64,000 bases of DNA from Irpex lacteus (taxonomy: Eukaryota > Basidiomycota > Agaricomycetes > Polyporales > Irpicaceae): contig MQVO02000010.1 of NCBI GenBank assembly GCA_001986395.2, positions 372,001 through 436,000 on the forward strand, given 5' to 3'. Of the stretch, positions 22,884 through 34,607 are shown piece after piece (position 1 is the first letter of the stretch; each line of letters starts with the position of its first letter). The position numbers and the translations under genes are program-made. The notes below the pieces were generated by a model, which was given only the letters and a program-made list of their open reading frames with translations, was not told the origin of the DNA and searched no databases.

Positions 22884-24084
22884 GGCAAGTTCTGGTCGAG
22901 TGAGCACTGGGCTAGACAAGTATCAAGTATGGAACAAAATCACAGCTGCCCAACGTCAAAAGAAACAGAGTGAGGGACAGCGAGCACGACGACGACGGAG
23001 GTAGAGTGCGCGACCACGTTCAATTTCGCGATTTCCAGCCGCGGCGGTCAACGCTCCCACGCTCCTTTTAAGGAAATGTGGTCTTGCGCTGCGTCCGTCA
23101 CTCGGAATCGTGCGAGTGCCCACCTCACCTGTTCCTGCATGTCGACGTTCATAACATCGAGCTTCAGCTCGTTCGAAGCAGACTGGCAAGCGGTGTGTGG
23201 CCTGGCCCACGCCGATTATCAGCGTCCATGCGCATAAACTGCCGACAACCTCGGTCAATTTGAAGGCGTAATGAGCGTCCAAGGTCCAGGCAGGCCGGCT
23301 CCCTGCCTCTCTTCCACCTTTCTAGAGGTCCGTGGATTGGTGCATCATCGAATTAATCGGGTAGACAGCAAAAAATAACCCTAATCTGTCCCGAACCACA
23401 GATACAACGTGCCCGACTGATCATTATTATCGCCGGGGCACACGCAGTGCACAGACTCATCGCCGCCGGTTGTTTCAGTGGGTCGAATGAGTTGTGAGCA
23501 TCGTCGCTGTGTAGTCGGTGAGGATTTCTCAGCACGTCAGTCAGCAAATGTACTATATAGACGTGCTAATTGGTTTGCCGCAGGACCACTGAGGCTGCTG
23601 GCCACCGAGCCTTACCATAAACGGAAATCCTCCGATCAGTTACACGGTTGCGCGGTTACGAAGAAAGTCATCCGCGGTGACCGAGTCTAATCAACTCTGA
23701 TTCCGTCCAGACAACCGTGAACAGGGGCCATCAGTTGCCGAGCCGTGGAAAAAACACGCAGGTTTTTTACGCAGACTGGCCGAAAACGCCTGTGTATTTT
23801 GCGGAAATGTCAGATCCGCTGACACATCCCCTCGCAGACTCATTGCCGAGCATGCACGACTACATAATAAAGCTAACCGGCGGTACCGCAACCTCCTCTC
23901 GTCTCTCTCATCTACTCTGTTCCGCCAACGTCACTTCACGTCGTGCTCTGTTTGCTGCTCGAGCAGACGTCGTGTGCTTGTTGAAGTCCAAAGGTCGTTT
24001 CATGGATATCACCTCGCACATCAGGACTAGTACCAAGACCATTCAACAACACAAACACTGAGACTTTCCATCTCGCGGGAGCGG
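22884..24084. other. Intergenic region, no gene seen
   Basis: 1.2 kb between the divergent SHO1 and 24085 genes. Short open frames overlap on both strands, but none has a domain, codon pattern or splice support. It probably contains both promoters and 5' UTRs. Confidence 0.5.
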
Positions 24085-25656
24085 ATGCCTACCCCTTGCT
24101 GCTTCGTCCTACTCTCCGCTCTCTCAACTGCACCACCGTTCATGCCCACGCTGGATGGTAAAGCTTGTTCCGTTTTCCGCTGCCTCAGGGCCCTGGCAAT
24201 ATGCCTTGTGAACACCGTGTTGGCCACAGGATGGCTCGTCATCGTGAGTATCGCGTTCATCATGTTTAGACACATTTACTGATCAGTGGTCTTATTTCTG
24301 TAGAGCGTCTTGTCCAATTTGAGTGAATGGACCCACCTCCTCGATGCGCCACCGACTTTCCCAAAGCTTCCCAAGCAGGAAACCATCACTTCTGACATTG
24401 GCGCCACCGCTGTGCAGGACGAGCCCGTTAAGAACGCAGTTACCAAGCCCGCCCTGACTACTGCGCATTTGGGGCGCATTCAGGTCCACAGGGCCAATTC
24501 CTTGGAGAAGTACGTACACATGAAGACAGCTGAGGCTATTCGGGAGCAGCTATCACCTAGAGTCCCTCTTTCTCCCGGGTCGCCAGGTACTATGGCCTCA
24601 TCGTCAACTCTTGCAGAGTCTCCCGAAGGTGGCTCTCCCCCTTCGTCGTCTACTGGCTCCTCTTCCGCTCTACCCCTATCCAGCCCCGCTAAGGAGTCTA
24701 AACACTCCGCTCGAGGACGGAAACTCATGCTGTTCCGTATGTCATCAACTGAGCGATCGCAGTCAAGTGGCCACAGCACCGCTTCCGAGCGCTCTGATCA
24801 CGGAGGTCTGTTTCATACCTCCTATCATATAATTGACACGCTCAAACGATTACTCTTATCTCCAGTCAGGCCTTGTATGAAACGAGTCGCGTCTAGCTTG
24901 GACTTTACGCAGTTACATCACCAGCATAAACCAGCCAGACCAAGCAAGGCATCACCTGTGTGCCGTACAGACCCTTACCAGGCGCCCTACTTCTTCCCGA
25001 CACCGCTCTCTCCTGATGCTGCAGGTTACGCGCGAAGGGTGCGCACAGAACAAAGGGGCAGTCGTAGCCCTGAAGAGGCCACTGTTCCTCTTCCTATGGT
25101 CGCAGTGTCGCCTGCTGCGATCCTTCGAAATCAACTTGTCGAAGACGCCCGGCGATCGCTAGAGGGTGAGGGGCTGTCGCCTCATGCATCAGGCGATGAG
25201 GGCGAGCGCACCGGCAAGTCTGTTGCTCGGAAGGCGTCGAGGGGCAGACCGGTGTCGTGGAGCCATGCAAATAGCTTGCAGTCGAAGAAGTCTGCCACTT
25301 CCATTGATCGCTCGCCTTCATCTTCTACACCATCGCCGGTGAAGAAATTCTTCCGGTGGGTTCATCTATCTATACAGCACACATCGAATGATTCTAATAA
25401 CCTTTCTGAATCTAGTCGGACGGTGATTAGGCAAGGCAGCGCGCCTACGCCTCTTACGCCCCTTTACGCATCCGACGACCCACATAACGCCCCTCACCCG
25501 CCATTATCCACCTCCTCACCCACCGCTGAGCTAAAACGTAAACGAACCTGGTTCAGACGGCGCCATTCACTCTCAGTGGCGGACCTTCCCTCTCCCGAGT
25601 CCCTCACCACCGAATTTGGCGAGCTACACCCACCAGCTGCCCCACAACGACGGTAG
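24085..25656 (+). CDS. Unknown Ser/Pro-rich protein with N-terminal membrane segment
   Basis: I do not recognise this protein. Exon 1 (24085-24243) encodes 53 residues with hydrophobic stretches (CCFVLLSALS and LAICLVNTVLATGWLVI), perhaps a signal anchor. A GTGAGT..CTGTAG intron joins it in phase 0 to the long frame from 24304. The rest is Ser/Thr/Pro-rich and basic, with repeated SP sites (PRVPLSPGSPG, RSPSSSTPSPVKK), and appears disordered and likely phosphorylated. Two stop-free 60-nt segments look like further introns: 24806-24865, and 25356-25415 with a CTAAT branch point and CTAG acceptor. The product would be 503 aa with both retained or 463 aa with both removed. The open frame that begins inside exon 2 uses TTG and is not a start. 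Confidence 0.6.
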
Positions 25657-26523
25657 CACTGGTACTGGTGGCTCGGAACCGAGAGGCGACGTCTCCGCTG
25701 ACCCACGGTGATTACTCAACATCTTGTATAATACAGTACAACATCCTACGCATGTGCATTAGTGCCAACGATAGTGCGGCGCGCCTGTCCAGGTGTACGC
25801 GTCGACGCCGGCGTCCCGTCAATGTCAGCATATCCCGAGTCTCCCGACTTATTGATCTCGCCTTGGCGTTTTCGATCGTTTTTGCCTCGGGCGCGCCTCC
25901 TCCTTTCCCGACACTCATCTGCATTATCAATCTCTTTTCGACTTTGTCATCGATGTACGCGTACCGCATGGTCAGGATTCGTCCGTGTGGCCCTTTTTCC
26001 TTCCATACGTGATTGTTATCTGTCCAAATCATACCGCCACTCATTTACAATCGCTTTGTTCATCGCTGTCCTAAATATAAATCTGCTAGTGTATATACGT
26101 AGAAGTAGGCTCTCCATAATTTATTCTGTAATTACGTATGAATACCTTGTTCAACACTCACAACAAACACCTAGTACACATGTGAGATCTCGCCGGACTC
26201 GTTCGAAGTTCGGTTTGTTCATGTCACCTGAAATGTGCGCATCGTTTGCTCTGCGACGGGTGAAATCGCTGAAGATAACTTCCGTATCACAGTTAGACGA
26301 GCTTTCCGTCTGGGTCTATGGCGAACTGTCGCACGTCAAGACTTAGGACCGTCGGAAGAAACAACGGTAATATGAGTTACCGGTCCTACCACGCGCGAGC
26401 TGACACCAAGAACCTATCCATTTGCTTCTTGTCTTTACTGCACGATAGATCAGAGTGGGGATGGTACTGCTACTCACCACGTCATTATATCCAAACATAC
26501 TAGTAGTTGAAGACTCGGAGCTA
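25657..26523. other. Intergenic region, no gene seen
   Basis: About 870 bp between convergent genes, AT-rich in its right half. No coding, RNA or repeat signal was recognised. Confidence 0.5.
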
Positions 26524-28156
26524 TTATACCCATTGAATGATGCCCCTCTCACCTCCAATCCAGAACGGCTGCAGAGCCTTCGGCAGATCCACACCAACAA
26601 CCTTCCCCTCTCCATCAAACCTCACACCGTTTTCCAACAGCGCAACAATCAACCTCGGTATCGCAGCGGCCGTTCCATTGAGTGTGTGCGCAAATGTCGT
26701 AGCTCCCTTACTCGCAGAACCGGAAGACTCGCTCTCCGCGGGATCTGTACGGTATCGGATGTGCAAGCGACGGGCTTGGTAGTCTGTACAGTTCGAGGTC
26801 GATGAGATTTCGCCCCAGCTGCCTCGACCCGGCATCCACGCCTCCATGTCGTATTTGCGGTATGCGCTAGCTCCTAGTTCTTCTGTGGGCATATCCAAGA
26901 CACTGGATAACACGTATGAGCGCAAATCAACCTGCAGGATGACGAGAGAACGAACCGGAAGGAAAGACCAAGCCCTTCGAATATCTCCGTTTGTAGGCTT
27001 TTCAACTCATCCATCAATTTCTCGCTTTGGTCTTCCGTCGACACGACGAATAACTCAAGCTTGGTGAACTGGTGGACCCGGTACAGCCCCCTTGTGTCTG
27101 CACCTCGAGCACCCGCCTCTGCACGGAACGCGCGTCCAAGCCCGACCACTTTCTTCGGTAATTCCTGGGGCAAGAAGATCTTGTCGGCAAAGTACCCTGC
27201 GAGAGGGATCTCCGCCGTCCCAGCCAACACCAGCTCCGGGGAAGCATCTGTAACTTCTGCAACCCCAGCAGATGGCGGTAGAGCATTCGAGACGTGGTAC
27301 ATCTGCGATACCGGCGTTTCGCTATCTGGGTCGCGTGGTTGGAAGCCACAACGGTAGGCTATATCGGTGCGTACGACATCGGGTGTTGTCACTGGGGTGA
27401 ACCCATGTTTTACGGCAATGGATAAGGCGTAGTTGATCAGTGCTAGTTCGAGAAGTGCGCCTTCGTTGAGGAGGTAGTACCAGGAGGAGCCTGTGACAGT
27501 AGCAGCAGCCTCGAGATCTAATAGTCCGAGCTGCTTTCCTATGGATACATGGTCTCTCGAGGGAGATGCAGGGATCGGTGGTGGTCCGTGCGTAGAGAGT
27601 GTCACAGCGGCAGATTCTGGTCCAATAGGTACGTCGGGATGCGTATCATTCGGAACGGCTAGCGCAAGGCGGAACAGTTCAGCGTCAACTTCAGCTAACT
27701 TGCTTTCGAGCCCGGATATCTCTGCCTTGAGAGCTTTGGCTTCCTGAAGCGCGGCCTGTTTGGCCTGAGCATCCTTCGCTACCTTCTTGATTCGGTCGCC
27801 TACTTGGGACTGCTCATGTCTCCTCGTGTTTAGGGTGCTAGACAGAGTCTTCTGGTCTTCGTAGAGTTTACTTATCCGTGGTAAAGCTCCTACAGGCAAA
27901 GCTGCCTTGCGATTAAAGGCATTGTGAGACTTGAATACGACGTTCTCCGTAATATCACGGTAATTTAAGCGTGGACGTTGTAGGCCTGAGCTGTTTGCTT
28001 GGGAGGAACTGAGGCGAGCTGCGGGAAGACGCGCTATTCCCAATTTCCTTCAGTCTTTCACATTCGCGTTATTACGGAGCAACACTCACCTACGTGGCAA
28101 TTCAGTCTGTTATATTGAAGAGCGCGTGAGAGTTGACATACTTCCACTCTCAGCAT
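26524..28156 (-). CDS. DIA4: Mitochondrial seryl-tRNA synthetase
   Basis: Charges tRNA-Ser in the mitochondrial matrix. Three exons (28156-28090, 28033-26956, 26902-26524) give 507 aa in frame. The N-terminus ([19 protein letters not shown], then [11 protein letters not shown]) is Arg-rich without acidic runs apart from one Glu, fitting a presequence. The tRNA-binding antiparallel coiled coil spans about 70-130 ([36 protein letters not shown]). The class II core follows with motif 2 ([21 protein letters not shown], with the catalytic Arg and FRAEAG) and motif 3 ([18 protein letters not shown]), plus [10 protein letters not shown] for serine recognition. The open frame starting at 28043 uses TTG; adding the short upstream exon through an AATAG acceptor provides an ATG and the presequence. 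It is head-to-head with UTP11. DIA4 is the yeast mitochondrial counterpart. Confidence 0.92.
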
Positions 28157-28504
28157 GAGGCCAAATATGCAATGTAACTGCACTACAGTGAGTAGCCCTC
28201 GCTGCGATCTTGTGGACGGAAGTTTGTGCTAGAATTCGAAGCAACCAGACTGCAACGCGCCAAGTAATTCATGAACTCCCACGCCACAAAGGCTCAACGG
28301 ATCAAATGATAGGTGTGCGTGGGCGCTCCGCAGCTGAAATTTCCCTGTGACAACCAGACAGAGTGTGACAATTCGCTCCATATACGACCGTGACTGCAAT
28401 ACTGAGGGGTCACTACTTACTCGACTCCAGTGTTCTTCTGAGTAAGTATCAACGCTCTGTTTATTAACCTATATCTGACACCTTTGTTCAAGGTCAAATC
28501 TACC
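28157..28504. promoter_or_regulatory. Shared divergent promoter, SerRS / UTP11
   Basis: 348 bp between two head-to-head start codons, expected to hold both promoters. No clear TATA box was seen. Confidence 0.55.
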
Positions 28505-29708
28505 ATGTCTTCGCTTCGAAACTCCCTGCATCGGCGCAACCACAAGGAACGATCACAGCTCTCGCATCGTAGCCGGCTCGGTATCCTCGAGAAACACAAG
28601 GACTATGTCTTGCGAGCCCGAGACTACCATTCGAAACAAGATAGGATCACACGCCTGAGACAGAAGGCAGCGGAGAGGAATAAAGATGAGTTCTACTATG
28701 GGATGATCAGAGGGAAGACGGAGGTACGTAAAATAAAGCAGCTGTTTCAAGAATATCTGTTACTAACAGCGGTATTGATTATGCATCTATAGAGAGGTGT
28801 ACATATTCAAGATAGAGGAAACGCTGCGCTGCCAACCGACTTTGTCAAGGTGCTAAAGTCCCAAGACGCGAATTACATAAGGACGATGCGGACAACCAAT
28901 GCAAAGGTGCGTTCATGGTCATAACATACATCTTTCAGATCAATTGACGCTGTTTGTAGAAAATTGACAAGCTCAAGATCCAATTGAGTGCTCTCGCGGA
29001 TTTGTTTAAACCACTGGAGGAGGATGAGGACGAGGGGCTGGACGAGGAGGAGCTGAGCATTCTGAGGGAGGCTGGCATCGTCGCAGAACCAGGAAAGAAG
29101 AAGAGAAGGCGTCAATCGAACAAGGGTCATATTCTATTCGCTGACACAGAAGATCAGGGTGAGTCTGCCACGAGTCCAATGCCCATTATCTCGTCTGAAT
29201 GCAATGATTTAGCTCGAGAACTTGCTGTGAACAAAAAGAGCGTTGTTACTCAGGACAATGACATGGACGTGGAAGAAGAGTGGGAAGACCTCGGCTGGAA
29301 GATGGACGAGTCAACATATAAGAAAGATGTGAAGGGGAAGGGGAAAGCAACAAGCGATAGCCTTGCAGCTCTCGAGGAGCAGCGGAAGTCTGAGGCATCG
29401 GTACGTGGTAAATGTATTATCACCAGACGCTTTTCTGACTCTTTTGCTAGCAAAATCGCACGCGGCTACTCAAGGAGCTGTCTGCTCGCCTGCACCGCGA
29501 CACTCAGCTTCGTTACGCCGAACGGGAGTTAGAGATGCAAAAACTTCTAATGGGGAAGGGGAAGTCGCTAAAGCTGAGTGGAGCAGTGAGAGTTGACAAG
29601 GAGGAAGACGAAAACGAGGAGAGTGATGAAGACAGGAGGCCGAAAAAGGTCGACGAGAAGACGTGGAAGCCGAGGGTGTACAAGTGGAGGGTTGAGAGGA
29701 AGAGATAG
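28505..29708 (+). CDS. UTP11: UTP11, U3 snoRNP-associated SSU processome protein
   Basis: Nucleolar factor for 18S rRNA maturation. Five exons (28505-28723, 28793-28906, 28960-29158, 29213-29400, 29451-29708) give 325 aa. The conserved N-terminal half is plain: [36 protein letters not shown], then [20 protein letters not shown] and [13 protein letters not shown] [11 protein letters not shown]. The middle is acidic, with a KKKRRR patch. The end [14 protein letters not shown] matches the typical basic C-terminus of the family. Fungal UTP11 proteins are commonly around 250 aa, so the acidic insertion makes this one somewhat long. Start choice is secure because [11 protein letters not shown] is the family N-terminus. 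Confidence 0.93.
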
Positions 29709-30119
29709 TAGGACCGGTTTACTACCTCTCATGACTTACAGAGCTGCTTCTCCATTCGATACTATTGGTAACAGAGTTCAGAGTTCAGTCAAACTTATGA
29801 TACCTCGGGTAAGGTATGACTGAGCTCTTACAATAATGCTTGCTGGTGGACCACTCGCCATAGTTATACTTAGCCATTGAGACTAGAGTAGTATTCAAAG
29901 ATGTTCTCTTTGTTTCAGGTATTTCTGGATACTAGTAATATGTCGGCGAACACAGCTTCAGAGAGATATTGGATGTCCGCGGTCGACGTCACCGGTTCAG
30001 GGACGCGGTGCCGGAGGTGTTTCCCCTTAGCCGCCCTTCGCCGTCTGAATTAGACACAGCTGCCTCCTCCACCCATCCCCCATCTTCATTCTTGTCTCTA
30101 ACCACCATCTTTGCCAGCC
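29709..30119. other. Intergenic region (UTP11 3' end to LSB5-like promoter)
   Basis: 411 bp between genes on the same strand. A CT-rich, CCATC-containing run just before 30120 is typical of a fungal 5' leader. Nothing else was seen. Confidence 0.5.
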
Positions 30120-32275
30120 ATGTCTGCTATGAGCTTTGCAAAGTCGGCCTACTCGGCTTTCAACAAGGAGAAACCACACGTACGATCCTAAATTGGCTTA
30201 TCTCACTCTACTCCTAAGGCTATTCGATTGTAGTCCTCGATCACAGAGTGGGTCGAAATATTAACTGCTCCTGGAACTGCAGACGAGGCATATGATGGGT
30301 ATGTGAACACCATAGTTATTATACACTCTCTAGAGATGCTAATCTACGAGCAGAATACCCGAGCTCGTAGATTCAATCAGTATTCAGGCGACTGGGTGAG
30401 TAGCGCAGCAGGAGCTGGTTACATCACGATCCACGACGTCTAACGAATGATGCAGTCCCGGCGAGGCATCCAGAGCTCTGAGAAAGAAGCTTAAACATGG
30501 GAATGCACACCAGCAATACCGAGCGTTGGTTGTACGTGAAGTATTCATCTTCGATCTTCGCAGATCCTTCATTATCAGTTCATGTAGATCTTGCGGGCGC
30601 TGGTCGAGAACGGAGGACACAAGTTCCAAAGTGAGTAGTTTGGATGCTCGCTATTGCCCCACGATGCTGAACGGCTGCACTGCATGACCTAAATAGCATC
30701 ATTCGCCGACTCGCAAATGGTTGATGCACTCAAGATGCTCGCCACAGAGTCAACAACCGACCCGAAGGTCAAGAAGAAACTCGTCTCGGTACTCGGAGCG
30801 TGGCACACCCAGTTCAAAGACGACCCTTCTATGTCCAACGTATCACACCTCTACAACCTCGTCAAGCCAGCTACACCGGTACGCAGGGCGGCTCCTGCAC
30901 CGCCGCAAGTGGTATACAACAGACCCGAGGAAGACTTTAACTTCGACGTCGACGAACGAAAGAGTAGGGAGGAGATAAGACGGATACAGGAGGAAGATAG
31001 AAAGGAAGAGAAGAGGCGGGCGAAGGAGGCTAAGGAGGCTGCCAAGAGGAAGGCGATAGAAGAGGAGGAAGAAAGGAAGAGGAAGGCGAAGGCGAAGGTT
31101 TCTACCGCTAACAAACCAAAGCGGAAGCCGTTTAATTTCGAACAGGTGCGTTCTACTTGCGGATCTCTGTATTTGCCTTCCCAACGTATTGGTCAATTTG
31201 TAGGAGAAGCCACAGATTCTCACGGCTATTGCTGAGGCATCTACGGCCTCGAATAACCTCGTTAACGCCATAACGGTGAGAATAACTCCATGATAGTGCC
31301 TGTCCCTTACTCATCGGACGCTACGCTTTGACAGCTTGTGAATACGGAGAACGATAGCCTCCTGACGAACGAACGTGTGCAAGAATGCCTGCAGAAAGCG
31401 AAGGCATCACGGAAACAGATCGTGCGATATGTTCAGGTATGACTTGTATGTTCCTTTTCTGTATTGTGCACTTATATGTTTTCTTAGCTTGTCGAGAACG
31501 AAGACATGATTGGTACACTCATCGAAACAAATGACCGTATCATCGCAGCCCTCGAGTCTTACGACGCAGTACGCCTCCTTTTTATTTCCGAATACTCCAA
31601 GATTCCACTAACCCATATCCCTTCTTTAGCTCTCCAAACCTACCGTATCCGAGCAAGACGTCGAAAACGTCCAGAACAACCTCGCCGCAGTCAAGATTCA
31701 AGACTCTGAGCTGGGCAAACTGCAAGAGAAACAGCGTGCCGCTGTCCAACGGTCGCTTGGACGATCGAGCGGGAAGGAGAGAGCTCCGCGGGACTATGAT
31801 ACTGACGAATTTGGCGGTGGCAGCGCTGGAAGGAGTGTACACCCTGACTTGCAGGATTTGAGCTTCGGGAACTTGGGCAATGAACACAGGTATGAGGACA
31901 TTCACGCCGTCCAGAAGTTGACACTAACTTGTACACTCCGGACAAAGCAGCAACCTCCCGCCTCCCATTCGCCCGACCTCTGCACGCACTTCTGACTCAG
32001 ATGATGATCGCCAGTTCAGACGAGGCTCGCTCTCCGACTACAGCGACTACGAGTCTTCTGACGAAGAGGCGCACAATCGTGGTGCTTCTGGTTCAGGTTC
32101 GCATCCGACGTATCGAAGCATCGATAACGATGACGTGGATGTCAGAGCGGATGGGAAAAGGGGATTACTGAACAACACTGCGGAGGACGATCCTTTTGCT
32201 GATCCTTTTGCGGATCAGGAAGACGAGCCTGGTGTTGGTACTCCGGGGATTCAGGAGAGAAAGTTGGTTTGGTAA
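30120..32275 (+). CDS. LSB5: VHS-GAT domain protein, LSB5-like endocytic adaptor
   Basis: Likely ubiquitin/Arf-binding adaptor linking actin and membrane traffic. The start is ATG 30120 (MSAMSFAKSAYSAFNKEKPH, exon 1 to 30179). The VHS domain is spread over small exons: SSITEWVEILTAPGTADEAYDG, then IPELVDSIS, ASRALRKKLKHGNAHQQYRAL, VILRALVENGGHKFQ, and FADSQMVDALKMLA. A strongly charged coiled coil rich in Glu/Lys/Arg follows (about 30940-31130). The GAT domain comes next (QILTAIAEASTASNNLVNAI, RVQECLQKAKASRKQIVRYV, LIETNDRIIAALESYD). The C-terminus is acidic with two DPFAD repeats and ends in KLVW. Yeast Lsb5 has the same VHS-GAT order and no GAE domain, which argues against a GGA protein. 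At least nine exons; some inner borders are approximate. Confidence 0.88.
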
Positions 32276-32693
32276 GGTGTTATTGGCTAGTGACGATAGG
32301 AAGGATAACGAGGGAGGACGAGATGTAAAGTGAAGACTGCTGAAGCTTTGTAATATGTAGGTGTATGCTAAATCTACTGTGACGGTCTTAAATATGCTCC
32401 ACGAGAATATGTAGCCCAATATACCATTTATCATGCATCAATGATAACTTGATATCGCTGTGAATCAGTACAACATCGTCATTCTGATATTTGTGTACTC
32501 GTCAATGTCCACCTGCTCTAGGGAGTAATAAATTGTCACATAGGCCATATTAATGCGAGTACAGAATTTCATGTCTGTCAACGCTTCAAGTTTGCAGCCC
32601 AAATAGGCACTGGCAGCAAAAACGGAGGATTATCAATACAAATAGCTATAGTAGACCAGGAAAGGGGTAGAAAGACTATCTGCGGAGTCGCGG
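32276..32693. other. Intergenic region, no gene seen
   Basis: 418 bp, AT-rich, between convergent genes. Confidence 0.5.
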
Positions 32694-34607
32694 TCAAGGG
32701 AAATTGATGGATTCGCCATGGCCATTCTCTGTATGATAGCAGCCGCCCACCAATCTTGCCTTCGGTCTATACTTCCTGTCAGAATCCTTGTATTCGTCGT
32801 AGAGATCCTTGACGCTCTGATGAACGAGAATTCCATTTGTTATTTTGCGCCCTTTCCCGCGATTGATGCTATGAAGGAAGGAAAGTGAGACAAGCACTAC
32901 GCACTACGCACATCCTACTGAGGTATGACACACGTACGTCAGCTTATGCCTCCATTTCCCATCCGAAGATTGGACCGGGTGCCTCATGGGCAGCACTTCC
33001 AGAATCCACCACCATTTTTTCTCGACAAGTCGGTCGTGCAGCGGAGTTTGAGTCACCTCCTTTTTGTCTAGACCTTCTTTGACTGAGATGTCGACTGCCT
33101 CGGAAGCTGTGACAGCTTCTCCTGTACTATCGCCAGGGAACTGGAGTCCAATCCCCTCCAAAAGGCTCGGATTAAAACGTATACCCGTATTGGCTCTGAA
33201 ACATTCTGTAATCATCCAGCGTAATGAGATGGCGGCAAGGGTCGATTGACCATTTGGAACTGCGCCTCCACCCACGTCTATGATGTTGAGCATCATGAAA
33301 GGGTAAACAATGCCAGTGAAGTAAAGTATGCGTACCACAATGACAGCCGGCGAACCAAACCTCTTTAACATCTGGCGGGGTTTGGCTTCCTGTGAGTTGC
33401 TCTTCTGATCCCGCATATCCCGGTTCATTTTCGCCGTGACTAGGGAAAGTTTGTAATGAAGATGGAGTAGTGCTTCCCCCTGCTTGATTTGTAGTTGGCT
33501 CTGGTGTGTTGACTGCGCCTTGGGTGTTATTTATATTATTGTCTATTGAATTTGCGCTGGTCATATGCCACGTGTTCTGGGGAAACATGACTCTTCTTTC
33601 GTCTAAGCTGAGCGCATGTCGGAAGACCTTTACGGGGGTATTGATCTTGAGGAAAGGGAGTTCTTTGCCACGAAAGAAACCGACGGAGCTAACAGTATCC
33701 CAAACACCTAGAAATTCGACAGTTACGTCGATGCACTGGGCCTTTTTAAAATCTGCAGATAGTGTTTCGCTCTTGGGCGAGTCACTCGCATATATCTTGT
33801 AGGCAAAGTGTATTTGCTCGTCATTACCAGCTGGCAAAAGCCCGACCTTGATTCGGTTACACATGATAAATGAGACAGGTTTCGCGGAAGAAGTCGAATG
33901 CAAGGCGAACCTTTTTGATCATCCCCGCTAATGCACGAGCAGTGTATGCACCGCGAGAAAACCCGAATAAACAGATCTTATCACCTGCCTTATCTTCTCG
34001 CCAGAAATTAGTACCCTTAGAAATGAAAGTATGAAGGGATCTACTACGCACAGTAGTCCATGATGAACTTGTACGCCTCTGTACAGGAACATGTGAGAAA
34101 GCCTGCGAATCGCAACAACTCAAACCATTACACACGTTTCACATGGTTGCTCAAGTTCCAGGCTACAGCCTTATCCGCCCATTCGGAGAGCTTGTGCAAC
34201 CATGGACTCGGAGTAGCATATGTTGGTGAAGTATACGTTCCTATACCAGCCTGTTGTGGCGAGGATATCAGCTTTTCGGATGAAAGCTAGTAGTGACAAT
34301 GATATAAGGTACCTGGTAATAAACCATCTGCTGCTCATTGTGACCTTTCACCAACATGGAGTAGAATCGTGCCACGTTCGAGTTCTACAACATCTGCCTT
34401 GTAAACATGATCTAGAGTTCATGAACTGTCATGACTTACGTCTGCGTCAACCTGATCACCCGTTCCGTCGAGACATACGACGAGTACCTTTTTTTGGACG
34501 TGACCTGACGTGGGTAATGTGGCGGGAGGTTCTGAGTGTACTGCAGGTTCGCCGTCAACGTTGATGGTTGAGGAGCCGGCATAGTGAGTAGCTGAAGACG
34601 TGCGCAT
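32694..34607 (-). CDS. DUF2235 alpha/beta-hydrolase-like protein, copy 1
   Basis: Member of the DUF2235 family, related to the catalytic domain of Tle1-type phospholipases; the fungal role is unknown. Exon 1 (34607-34440) ends in VLVVCLDGTGDQVDAD, the family N-terminal strand. Exon 2 (34384-34313) is exactly 24 codons. Exon 3 carries AGIGTYTSP. A later exon holds the nucleophile elbow GFSRGAYTARALAGM, then FLGVWDTVSSVGF, FRHALSLDERR, VWFAGCHC, DVGGGAVPN and LRWMITECF. The last exon ends 32694. A Ser/Asn/Thr-rich insertion separates the hydrolase halves. The expected Ser-Asp-His residues appear present (GFSRG, WDT, H in GCH). The start MRTSSATHYAG is chosen; an in-frame ATG at 34775 would add a leader-like stretch. 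Its paralogue is at 41727-44103. Confidence 0.87.

Noticed and set aside
28034..28043. Start of SerRS at 28043
   Set aside because: The codon is TTG. A short upstream exon (28156-28090) with an ATG and a presequence joins in frame through the AATAG acceptor at 28034.
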